Source: Marvania coccoides (lineage: Eukaryota; Chlorophyta; Trebouxiophyceae; Chlorellales; Chlorellaceae). Taken from it: 64,000 nt of DNA. Made by a program: the position numbers and the translations under genes. Below the pieces are notes generated by a model. It saw only the letters and a list, made by a program, of their open reading frames with translations, ran no database searches and was not told the DNA's origin. The stretch covers positions 1,116,001 to 1,180,000 of the forward strand of contig OY978099.1 in the NCBI GenBank assembly GCA_963854735.1, written 5' to 3'. Position 1 is the stretch's first letter. Each line of letters starts with the position of its first letter. Shown here one piece after another: positions 34,068-43,679 of this stretch.

Positions 34068-37000
34068 TCAAAACAAGCCATCGTCTTCATCGCCAAAATC
34101 TTCTTCTTCATCCTCATCGTCCTCCTCCTCCTCGTCGACCCCCTCTCGCGCGCTTACCATCGTGGCAGCCCCTCCCCCTCTGTTATCCTCATACTCGTAC
34201 TCCTCGCCTTCATCATCTACACCTTGCCCCGCCTTTAAATCCTGGATTTCACGACCCCGTACCCTCAAGTACTGGTCAACGTCACTCCCAGCCAGCGAGG
34301 ATGCCGCATCCTTCATGGCCTGCGCGTGCATAGACGTCAGCCGCTCTTCGGGGTACCGCGTCCACGGCAGCATCGAGCGGTCGACATCCTTAAGCTCCGG
34401 CCGCTCCAGCACCGTCTGCCAGTCGATCAGCGCCTCCCGGCACTCCTTGCGGTCGTCAAACCACCCAAAAATGGTCTCCCGCTCCACAGGGTCCCCCCTC
34501 GCGATTTTCTCCCCCCAATACTCATCCAGCTTCAACCCAATGTCATTGGCCTTCCACTCCTCCGTTTCTTCCTCTCCCACGCGGCCGTACAGCCACTGCC
34601 CCGCCCTGTCCGCCGCCTCCTGCGTCTCCCGTCGCTCCTCCTCGCTCCGCGGCGCAGGGATGCCGTCCCACACCTCCATTTTCTCCAGATCGCCGCGTCC
34701 CACGACAACCACCACGTCGCGAGGCTTGGCGGTGCCGATGGCCACCCGAATGGCGGAGAAACGGTCCTCGATGATGTACCGCCCCACCTCCGATTGGTAC
34801 CGCAGAATCCAGGGCTCAAACCACTGCGGTGTGCGCTTGCTGTCCTGCAGCCACGGGTAAAAAGCCCCCGCGTGGCGGCCCACCACGTCCTCCGGCAGCC
34901 CCTTCACAATCTCAGCAATGATCTCCTGCGGTTTCTCCAGCCCGGGGGCCTCGTTGGTGAAAAACACAATCTGCGCCTTGTCGTGCGCTGTGCGGCCCAT
35001 CGCAGCCCTGTGCTCGGGGGAGGTGCCCCACGGGCAGCCCATCACCAGCAAGATGCGCCGCGCGCCCGCCTCGCTGACCTCGTCCAGCAGCCGGGCGAGC
35101 TGCTGCGGGGTTTTCGCAGCATCGACAATGACGGCAAAGTTTTGGCGGGGAATGGAGCTTTTGGGGTAAATTTTCAGGAGCTCTTCGTCGGACGCCACTT
35201 CCTCGATGATTTCCGACCGCCCAGGCACGATTTCCACCGACTCAATGCCCCCCACGATGGGCACCAGCGGGACCCCAGTGGCCAGCCCCACGCCCACGGC
35301 AGCCAGCACGTTCAGCACATTGAAGCGGCCCATCATGCGGATGATCATCTCCAACCGCCCCACCGGCGTGTTCACCAGCAGCTCAAACTCCCAAATGTTG
35401 GGTTTGAATTTTTCGGCGAAAATATCGGGGCCTTTCTTCTCCGACTGCGCGTCCTTGTCCTTGGCCTTCTCCTTGGGCTTATCCTCGAAAGCGTAGGTGA
35501 TCAGCAGCGCCTCGCTGGCCTCCACCTCCCGCCGCAGCAGCTCCCCAAACGGGCCTGCAGTGAATGAAAGAAAAAAATTTGTTTAGAAGAAAGAATAAAA
35601 TAATGAACACCCAAGAATGCTGCTCTGGGGTCCAAAATCACACCCACGGACAGCTATAAATGAACACAAACTGGCCAACTCACTGTCGATGTTGATGATG
35701 GCCTTCTGCGACTCGTCCAGCCCCTCGAACATTGCCGCCACGCGCTCCTCATACGCCTCTCGCCCCTCCGGGTCCTGTGCCGCCACGTCAGGGTCCACAT
35801 TCGTGAACACCAGCACGTCCGGACGCAGCCCCTCCACCCGTCCGTCCGCCGCAGCCATCGGATCGATCTCCAGCAGCACAGTGGTGGCCCCTCTGTCGGC
35901 AATTCCCGCCATCGTTTTTCTCAGATTCAGCGCGTTGGGGGTGGTGGGCGGCAGCTCGTACCGCCCCCCGTAGTCCGCCAGAGAGAACGGCGCGGTATGG
36001 GCGCGCCCTGCGGTGGTGTCTGGTTCCTCAGGCACCCATTCGTCCCCGTCGGGAGTTAACCGAACTTCTCCCACCGTGTACTCGCTGTTGCCGATCATGC
36101 CCACCACCTGGCCGGCCTCCTCCAGCAGCCCGCGCGCCAGCCAGCAGCAGGTGGTTTTGCCGTAGGAGCCGATGAAGGCCACGGTGGTGACCCGCTCAAA
36201 GGGGTGGTCTGCAGCGGGAATCAATTGAAAACAAGTGAAAAATTAAAATACAAATAATTAATTTTTATTTGCTTTCTGTATGCGACACCGAGAGAAAAAT
36301 AAATGAACTACAATATGCCAAAAAGAGGTGGAAAACTTGCAAGGACAGAAAATTAAGAATTATAAACTTGCCGTAAAACTCGTCAGCGATGGCTTTCAGC
36401 GCCTTATCCGTGTCATCCACCACCACCACCGGGGCCAAGCAGTCCTCGATGGGGTACTCAGCCAGCACCACCACCGCCCCCAGGCCCACAGCATCGTCCG
36501 CGAAGTCGTGGCCGTCCTGCTCAGGGTATTCATCGTCGGGAACGCAAATATACAACGAGCCCTCCGTCGCAGACTGCGAGTTGCAGGAAATGATGTTGCT
36601 GATCTCCACGTCGGGCGCGGCCGCCGCGGCCTCCGGGTACCCCGCCGCCCGCAGCAGCTCCCGCAAATTGCGGTGGCGCTGCGGCGGCGGCTGCAGCTCC
36701 CCTGGCTGCAGCTCCCCCGGCTGCGGGGCTCCGGGCTCTTCTCCCTCGCTGTCTGAGGCAGAGAGGGGCGCAGAGGGCCCCGCGGAGCGCTGCACCTCCG
36801 CCACCAGCGCGTCCAAGCTCAGCCCCATGGATTCTTCGCTGAAAGAAGCAGATTTGCGAGGCATGGCAGGGGCTGCGGCCGCCTCCTCTTCAAAGTCCTC
36901 ATCCTCAGAATCGTCGTCCTCCTCCTGTCCAAAGTATGCCGCGGGGGATGTCACTCCCTTGGCCCCCATGATCAGCTCCATCTCTTCTGCAAAATACCGC

Positions 37001-37379
37001 AAATAAAAAGAAGAAAATTTGAGCTTCTGGCGGTGATATTTTCTCCCCCATTTTGAGACAAGGAAAAGGTAGTAACGATGCATTTTTTCCCTCTCTTCTC
37101 ACCGCTGCCCAGGTCTTCGTCTATCTGGTCTAGCGGGAGGTCATCATCATCTGATAAGTACAGGTCCTCTCCTTCCGGCAGTGGGGTGTCACCGTCGTCG
37201 AAGCTATTGGTAGCGCCAACGCCGCTGGCGGCCGTACGCAACCTCCGAGCCGTGGTGGGGGCGTGCGCTAGTCTCAATGGTGGTCTTGGCAGCGAGATTG
37301 GCCTCCGTGGGCACAGTTTTGGGGCGACTAGTGCCGTGGGGATTGCAGTTGCTGGGCGAACGAGGCCACCCATTTTCAT
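34068..37379 (-). CDS. MURE: Plastid MurE-ligase-like protein with eroded catalytic motifs
   Basis: Related to UDP-MurNAc-tripeptide synthetase; in land plants the homologue (PAP11) is part of the plastid RNA polymerase complex. Minus-strand exons: 37379..37103, 36986..36372, 36208..35684 and 35554..34068 (967 aa). A presequence is followed by an acidic linker, a Mur N-terminal domain, a P-loop FIGSYGKTT near residue 305 and the Mur ligase middle and C domains. The substrate motifs differ from bacteria: DNPR reads EAPG (in TNEAPGLEKP), GKGHE reads GRGDLE, and the SSH and RDHLDYH segments are absent. The last 80 residues are very acidic. Intron 2 is GC-AG (TACG|GCAAGT); the nearby GT alternative gives an early stop. 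Confidence 0.87.
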
Positions 37380-37649
37380 TAATTCCGTGTGCTGGTCTTA
37401 AAAAACGAAATAGGAATATAGCCTAATGCTCAAACCAGGCTTAAGCTTTCGCGCCGCAGCCACAAATTTGGGATTTAAATAAGTGCCAATGGCACATGCA
37501 TTATTTTGCGTCACTGCCTCTGACGATGAAAAATCGTTGTAAAATTATATATAAATCAAAATTAATGCATCCAATTCGGGCATGCTGGAGGTTTCGTAGT
37601 TTTTTCACTCATTTTTTCAAACCTTTATTTTTATTATTATTCAATAAAC

Positions 37650-38934
37650 ATGAAGTGGGTATCTCTGCCTCAATTGGGCGATGTCCCTCTTGCCAGATCA
37701 AGCCACTCAATTTCTGTTGTCGAAGATGGAAAAAAAATTGTGCTCATCGGTGGAGAACACGCACCTCGTCTGCCTGTGACCACCGATGTATCGATCTATA
37801 CAATCGAAAGCGGCATTTGGTCCACTGTCAGCGCCAACGGTGCTCCCTGCTTGAGGGTGAGCTGCTTTATCCCCCAAAATGTGCTTAATAAATTACTAAG
37901 TAATACAGTGCTGCAGTTGAAACCCATCATTGTTCACCGTCTCCAGGTGGCCCACGCTGCCGCTGCCGTCGGCAACAAGGTGTACGTGCACGGCGGCCGC
38001 ACAGAGGTTCAGGAGGAATCGACGCTGGGCGATTTTCACGTCTTCGACGTCGCTACCAACACGTGGACTGAGCTTCACCCCACTGGCCCTTGCCCCATGC
38101 CCAGAAACTACCACTCCGCCTGCTCCCTCGGCGCCTCTGTCTACATCTTTGGGGGCTGCGGGGCCGGGGGCAGGCTGTCCGACCTATGGCGCTACGATAC
38201 CGTGGCGAATGAATGGGAGGAGCTGCCCAGCAGCGACGCCATAAAGGGACGGGGCGGGCCCGGGTTTGTGGCCGCAGCAGGCGCGCTTTGGGTGATGGGC
38301 GGCTTCACTGGCCAGGCAAGCACATTTATATTTAAAAATAATTTATTTTTTCTCCGAGGCAGAAAAATTTGAGCATAAAATGAAGTTATTTGTTGTTTAA
38401 AATTCCCGCAGGAGGCCTCAGATATCCACCGCTTCGATCTGACCACCAAGACCTGGACGCAAGTTGAGGTGCAGTCAGCTGGGAACACTAGATTCACAGC
38501 TCGCAGTGTGTTTGGCAGGGGCGGCCACAGCTGCTCGGGAGGGCACAGCTGTGGGCACGCCGACCACATCCTGGTGTTTGGCGGAGAAATCGACCCCTCA
38601 GGCAAGCCAATGCACTTCGGCACCTCTCCCCTTCATCTTGACCACAGTTTTTTTAGTTTTTTTCTTCCATGTTTCAAAGTTCAATGTCGTGAAACTATAC
38701 TCCCATGCAGACTTGGGCCATGCCGGTGCTGGACAGTTTTCCTCAGCCACATTTTGCATGGATCCAGTGGCGCTGTCGTGGCACGACGTGGCTGTCACCG
38801 GGGATGCCCCCGGACCGCGAGGGTGGTGCGCTTCCGCGGAGCTCCCAGGACGTGGCGTCATTGTGTCCGGAGGAATCAATGATGATAATGATCGGCTGCG
38901 CGACCTGTTTCTGTTAGACTTCCACCATAATTAA
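37650..38934 (+). CDS. Kelch-repeat beta-propeller protein
   Basis: Exons: 37650..37856, 37947..38315, 38412..38601 and 38711..38934 (329 aa). Five to six kelch blades are visible, each with a GG pair followed by an aromatic and W: IVLIGGEH, VYVHGGRTE, VYIFGGCGAG, LWVMGGFTGQ, ILVFGGEIDP and VIVSGGIND. The segment GGEIDPSDLGHAGAGQF resembles plant nitrile-specifier-like kelch proteins, but I cannot claim that activity in an alga. The whole protein is the propeller, with no BTB, F-box or lectin domain. Two of its three introns begin with GC (CAG|GCAAGC and CAG|GCAAGCC) and end in CAG. Confidence 0.87.
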
Positions 38935-39077
38935 TCCGCCCCCTTTGAAACTGTTACTGTATTTAGCGTACTGTTTATTGTTATTGTGATTTTCCCACTC
39001 TTTTCTTTCATTTTTACCGCTATTTTATATTAAAATGTAAAATTAAATCGCTGTCCTCTCCTCTTTTTCGGTTTCAT

Positions 39078-40363
39078 TTAATTTGACCGGGTGTCCACTG
39101 CGATGGGGCTAGTGCAGTACGGGCACGCTCCGTACATCGTTGTGAACACCTGCTTCGTGGTGGGGTCCGCCCCCAGCCACTCCGCCAAGCACACCCTGTG
39201 GAAAGGCTTCCCGCAAGGGGCGTTGTCGCAATGAACCTCCGGCAGCTCTCCTTCTGCCTCCCCGACCTCCACAGGCCTTCGGTAGTTGTAGCAAATGGCG
39301 CACGCGGCGCTCAGGTCCTCCATCGCCTCCGCCCCCTCCGCTGGCTTGGCTGGGAGCTGCGCGGCAAGCAGCGTTTGCAGATTTTCCCGCAGGCTGCACA
39401 TCGGCTGCCACAGCGCACGGTTTCCGCGCACGCCGTCCAGCAGCGGCTGCACGTCCCTGTCCGCCCCCATAAACTGCAGTTCTGGTACTGCCTCAGGGTC
39501 AAATGGGGTTGCTAGGGTCACGGCCAAAGTAACTTGGTTGTCCAGTGCCAGCCGGCGGTAAGTGCAGCTGCGGGCGGGGGCGGTGGGCTCCAGCACCCAC
39601 GCGTGCGCGTCCAAGTCCTCTAGCTCGTCCCACAGCCGCTGGTTCGCCTCAATTTCGGCTTGAAATTGAGCTAAGGCGTCGCTAAGCCGGGGCTCCGCCG
39701 CTCCTGCTCCTGCCCCTGCTGCTGCTGCTGTTCCCCAGAATGGTGCAAAAGGGGGCCCAGGGAGGTCTGCGGTGCAGCGAGGGGGCGCGGCGGGGTACTG
39801 CGCGGGCAAAGAAATAGAAAGATCGTGGGAGCGCTCGGCGGCGTCGACACAGCGCAGCGTGAAGGAAGAAAGATCGTCGGCGAGGTGCAAAACGCGGAAC
39901 CAGCCAATGGCGTCCAGCTCGGCCTTTAGAGCGCGGTAAAACGCGGGCCCGCGCTGCTGGTAGGGCTGGGCGGCGGCGGCGGCAGCGGCCTGAGATGCTA
40001 AATTTCGCAGTTCAACGAGGAAAGGCGCCAGGCCGGGGCTTTCTTTGAGGCGCAGTGCCACGAGCTCTGTCTGGGAGCCTAAGAGGGCTTGCAGCTGAGG
40101 GTCCAGCTCCAGCTGCGCGTGGTGCAGCAAGCCGTTGGCAGAGATGCCGGAGAGCCGAATCCAAAGCTGGTGGGGAGTTGCGGTGGGGCCCAGCGCCACG
40201 GGGATGAAGCCCTCCACGCTGGAACACGTTGCATCCATGGGCAACACGAGAGGCGCGACCTACAAGCAGCTCAGATCGGTTTCCGATCACTATTTTTCAA
40301 TGAATTTAAAAAGGAGAGGTGGTAAGTGTGCTATCAACTCACCGCTGCTAATTTCGTCCCCAT
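39078..40363 (-). CDS. FANCL: FANCL, E3 ubiquitin ligase of the Fanconi anaemia pathway
   Basis: Catalyses monoubiquitination of FANCD2/FANCI during interstrand-crosslink repair. Exons are 40363..40343 (only seven codons) and 40259..39078 (400 aa), phase 0. Family text is clear at the C terminus, a RING-variant zinc finger: CAICYNYRRP, PEVHCDNAPCGKPFHRVCLAEWL and YGACPYCTSPI, giving the Cys/His ligands in order. Upstream are the two RWD-like UBC folds of the central DRWD region (GWFRVLHLADDLSSFTL, SISLPAQYPAAPPRC, LAVTLATPFDPEAVPELQFMG). Ala-rich inserts lie between them. The start is supported by a GTGAGT donor right after codon 7. It faces the next gene across 115 bp. Confidence 0.92.
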
Positions 40364-40478
40364 TTTGCTACGAATTATTTGGGGAAAATACATTTTTTTT
40401 TAGAGCTGGTAAAAAATCAAGTTATGATCTTCGCGTAGGACGCTCAGCAGCGTATACATTTTGTTGTTTATTTCGGAG

Positions 40479-41573
40479 ATGCAGTGCGGGCTCGCCACCA
40501 AGGTCCACCCCGCTGTGGTCCACCGCATTCAGCGGACCAAGTCATTTTCATCACCTCTCATCACCAAGCTAGCCTCTGTGCACCAGCTCTCGACCTCTCG
40601 CCCGCTCACCTCACCTGCAGCAACCCAACCAGCCAGCCACAGTCGCGCGATGTCGTGCCAGGCCAGTGCTGCTTCCCCGTCTGCACCACCCTCCTGTCAG
40701 CTCCTCATTCTCGGCCCTGGCGTGCTGGGCAGCCACCTGGGCAAGCTGTGGCTAGACGACCACGGCGCGGGCACCGTCACAGGCGAAACCAAGACCACCA
40801 ACAACCACGCAGCGCTGCAGGCTCTTGGGTTTAAAACTCGCACCACTGCTGACGCCGCTGCCGGCACTTTCCCGTACGTGGCCTACGCCGCGCCGCCCTC
40901 CGGCAGCGAAGACTACGTGGGTGACATCAAGGCAGCCCTGCAGCGGTGGGACGGCTCCGGCAACTTCGTTTTCACTTCTAGCGCTGGGGTGTATGCTGTG
41001 GAAGACGGGTCGGCGTGCAACGAAACCGCGCCGTTGACGCCGCTAGGGGGCAGCCCCCGCACCGACGCGCTCCTTCAGGCGGAGGCGGCGGTGCTGGAGG
41101 CTGGGGGATGTGTCGTGCGTTACGTGGGGTTGTACCATCGTACCCGGGGTCCCCACACTTTCTTCCTGAAGCAAGGCCAGGTAGAAAGGTGGGGCGGGTA
41201 CACCGTAAACCTGATCCACTACGAGGACGCAGCCTCGCTGGCGGCGGCGGTGCTGCGGGGTCAGGGCGAGGCATCGGCTGCCGCGGGCGGCACTGGGCAG
41301 TACCGAGGGGAGGTGTTCCTGGGGTGCGACGGCGTGCCGGTGACGTTTGAAGCCATGATGGTGGCCATCGAAGCTTCGGGGCAGCTGCCAGGGCAGGCAA
41401 CGTTCACTGGAAAGGAGGGCCCAGGAAAAGGGAAGCGCATGAGCAATGCAGCAACGAGGCGGCGGCTGGGGTGGGAGCCGAAGTACGTGGGAGGGGTGGT
41501 CGGGTTCTTCGCGGCAGGGGGGCAAGACTGGTACAGCGAAGTGAGGGCACCAGCAGGAGCTCCGCACGCGTGA
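40479..41573 (+). CDS. NAD(P)-binding Rossmann-fold protein, epimerase/YeeZ-like
   Basis: Single exon of 364 aa. The first 60-70 residues are rich in Ser, Thr, Pro and Ala with few acids, a likely plastid presequence. The Rossmann dinucleotide site is LLILGPGVLGSHLGKLW. Further on are GNFVFTSSAGVYAVEDG (the Ser/Tyr region of extended SDRs), VVRYVGLYHRTRGPHTFF, VNLIHYEDAASLAAAVL and the C-terminal RMSNAATRRRLGW, all typical of the atypical short-chain dehydrogenase group that includes bacterial YeeZ. The classical YxxxK dyad is not evident, so the substrate and even the reaction are unknown. Confidence 0.8.
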   Translation: MQCGLATKVHPAVVHRIQRTKSFSSPLITKLASVHQLSTSRPLTSPAATQPASHSRAMSCQASAASPSAPPSCQLLILGPGVLGSHLGKLWLDDHGAGTVTGETKTTNNHAALQALGFKTRTTADAAAGTFPYVAYAAPPSGSEDYVGDIKAALQRWDGSGNFVFTSSAGVYAVEDGSACNETAPLTPLGGSPRTDALLQAEAAVLEAGGCVVRYVGLYHRTRGPHTFFLKQGQVERWGGYTVNLIHYEDAASLAAAVLRGQGEASAAAGGTGQYRGEVFLGCDGVPVTFEAMMVAIEASGQLPGQATFTGKEGPGKGKRMSNAATRRRLGWEPKYVGGVVGFFAAGGQDWYSEVRAPAGAPHA

Positions 41574-42144
41574 TTTTCATTTCATTTTATATTCTAGGAA
41601 TGAGTTTTTAATCTATTTTTGTAAGGACGATTAAATAGTTTGATACGGAATCTAGAAGAATCAACACACTGATTTTGACCAAAGCGAATCAAGGAAAATC
41701 TGTGGAAATCTGTTCTCTCGCTTGTGCAAAGCAAATAAATAAATGAAAGTACTTTTTTCATCCTGCCTTCGAAGCCCATTGGTCTTCTGAGCAAAGGCAG
41801 GGAAAGGTGGTTGCTGGGATGAAGTGGCGCCTCAGACAAGATATAGACGGTCCAACGCCAGCCCATGCAAATGCACCTCTCGGGAGAAGAAAAAAAGCAA
41901 CATACAAAAATAGATAATAACTTATTGAAGCCTCCAATGGAGGGGACGGGAAACAACAAGCACTGCGCCCGAAATCGACACAGTGATATTCGTGCAAAAA
42001 ATGAAGGTATTACGATGATTTGAAATGCAGAGGTGGTGACGAGCGGGACATGGTTGGAAAGAGAGGGATGCTGGGGTGATCATGGATAAAGAGACACGGG
42101 AGACAACGGCAGCAGCCTGTAATATATAACAAGGAGGCTGCTCC
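41574..42144. other. Convergent 3' region, no gene seen
   Basis: Between the Rossmann-fold gene (plus) and the AT-hook gene (minus). AT-rich, with short unsupported frames only. Confidence 0.6.
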
Positions 42145-43170
42145 TCAACCTTGGGAGCTCAAGACAGGGATCGGTGAGGGAGGCAGATGCACGGGCGCAG
42201 CAACAGCAGCGCGCGGCACCCTCGTCGCCAGCGCCTTCTCCACCAGAGAGAGCAGCGCCACCGCGGGGTCACCCTGCGAGTGCATCAGCGCCGCCGCCGC
42301 AATCTGCGCCTGCGCCGGGAACACCACTGGCGATGTAAATTCAAGGCGAGCTCCCCCGTTGCCCGCCATGCCGCCCATGCTGCTGGGTCCGGGCGTGGCA
42401 TTGTCCATCTGCTGCGGCGTATGCGCGTGTGCGTGCAGCGGCGGGCGGCCACGGCGCGGCTTGATCGGCTGCGTGCGCTGCTCGCACATTCTGGAAACCA
42501 GCCGAGCTCCGATCTCTATCATCCTGCGCTTCTTCGTGTGCACGTCCGCGCTGGCGCACATCACAAAGTCTCCGGACTGCACCCCCAGCGCGGTCAGCAG
42601 CCTCATCATGCCGTCGCTCTGCGCCCTTGTCGCCGCCAGAGCCTCGGCCGCTTCGACGTATTGGGCCTCCAGAGACTTTGTTGTCTCGCGCGCGCGGTGA
42701 ATCTCGTCTTGAATGGCTGCAATGTGCGCCAGGTCGTCTTCCGTCTGCTCCTTTTCAGTGTTGTCCCTGTCTGGGGCCTCCAGGTAGGCCAAATCGATAT
42801 CATCCCGTGAGCGCTTCCTCACGTGGTGCACCTTCGGGGCGGGGGGGGAGTGGGCCAGCGTGATGAGCGCCTCCGCGGCGTTCTCTTTGTCGTCCTGCAA
42901 CAGCAGCAGCCCTCCTGGTATCCTGTGGCGGTGGGGGTGTAGAAGAGGGCGTGGATTATGAGAAAGAGAACAGCAGAGAGAGAGCGTGAAAGATTGGAAG
43001 AGTGCGGTGGCTTACGATCCGGTGTGCAGCTCCATGCCGTCTGGGAGGCGCGACCTGGTGGCACCATAGGGCTTGCGCACCCACATATTGGGCGAAAAGA
43101 CCGAGGTGGCTGCGGCGTTGTCAACATTCACCAACGCAACCTCCTCCTCGCCGTCGCTGCGCCGCTCCAT
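42145..43170 (-). CDS. AT-hook protein with a coiled-coil segment, probably nuclear
   Basis: Exons are 43170..43016 and 42922..42145 (310 aa, phase 2). One clear AT-hook, KPRRGRPP, lies near residue 205. A basic stretch precedes it (VHHVRKRSRDD; HTKKRRMIEIG), as does a coiled coil of about 60 residues (DDLAHIAAIQDEIHRARETTKSLEAQYVEAAEALAATRAQ). The rest is low-complexity Pro/Ala/Met. These features suggest a chromatin-binding nuclear protein, but no family is recognised. Confidence 0.75.
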
Positions 43171-43679
43171 GCTGACAAGGAGAGCTATTCAAACTTTAAA
43201 AGAGGTCGGTTTGTGAGAAGTCTGCATCAAAATGAGGGAAATTGTTTGAGTAAAGATGAGTTTGGAGGGTTGAGGGACCGGCTTTGCCGGGTTTGAGCGG
43301 CCGAGACAGTTCTACAGATTAGTGCAATTCAGAAGACATGAATGCATCGTCGCACCTAAGACTGCTGACGAGTGTTGTTAAATTAAAATTGCGGCATAAA
43401 ATATTGAGGCAGGAATAGCCACCTGCCTCTACCACAGTGAAAGCTTGCGGAAATGTGAATATAAATAAAGGATTTACCAAGCGTCAAACGAGTACGCGGT
43501 GCGCTTAAAAGCGTGCCATCTGTCCTGAAATTTTTAAAAATGCCGAAAATGATTTCTTAAGAAAATCTTAGATTTGAGCGAACAGAGGAGAGCTTTCAAT
43601 TCAATAAAAAAAGTGGGTTGATACGGTGGCTGATGCCACACCGTCGGCTTGTTGAGAAGGGCACATAACCGAGCAAAAA
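43171..43679. other. Divergent promoter region, no gene seen
   Basis: Between the AT-hook gene (minus) and the STN/STL-type kinase gene (plus). AT-rich. Confidence 0.6.

Noticed and set aside
36366..36372. GT donor GGCAA|GTTTAT for MurE intron 2
   Set aside because: It shifts frame and meets a stop within five codons of the next exon; the GC donor five bases earlier continues the Mur ligase sequence.
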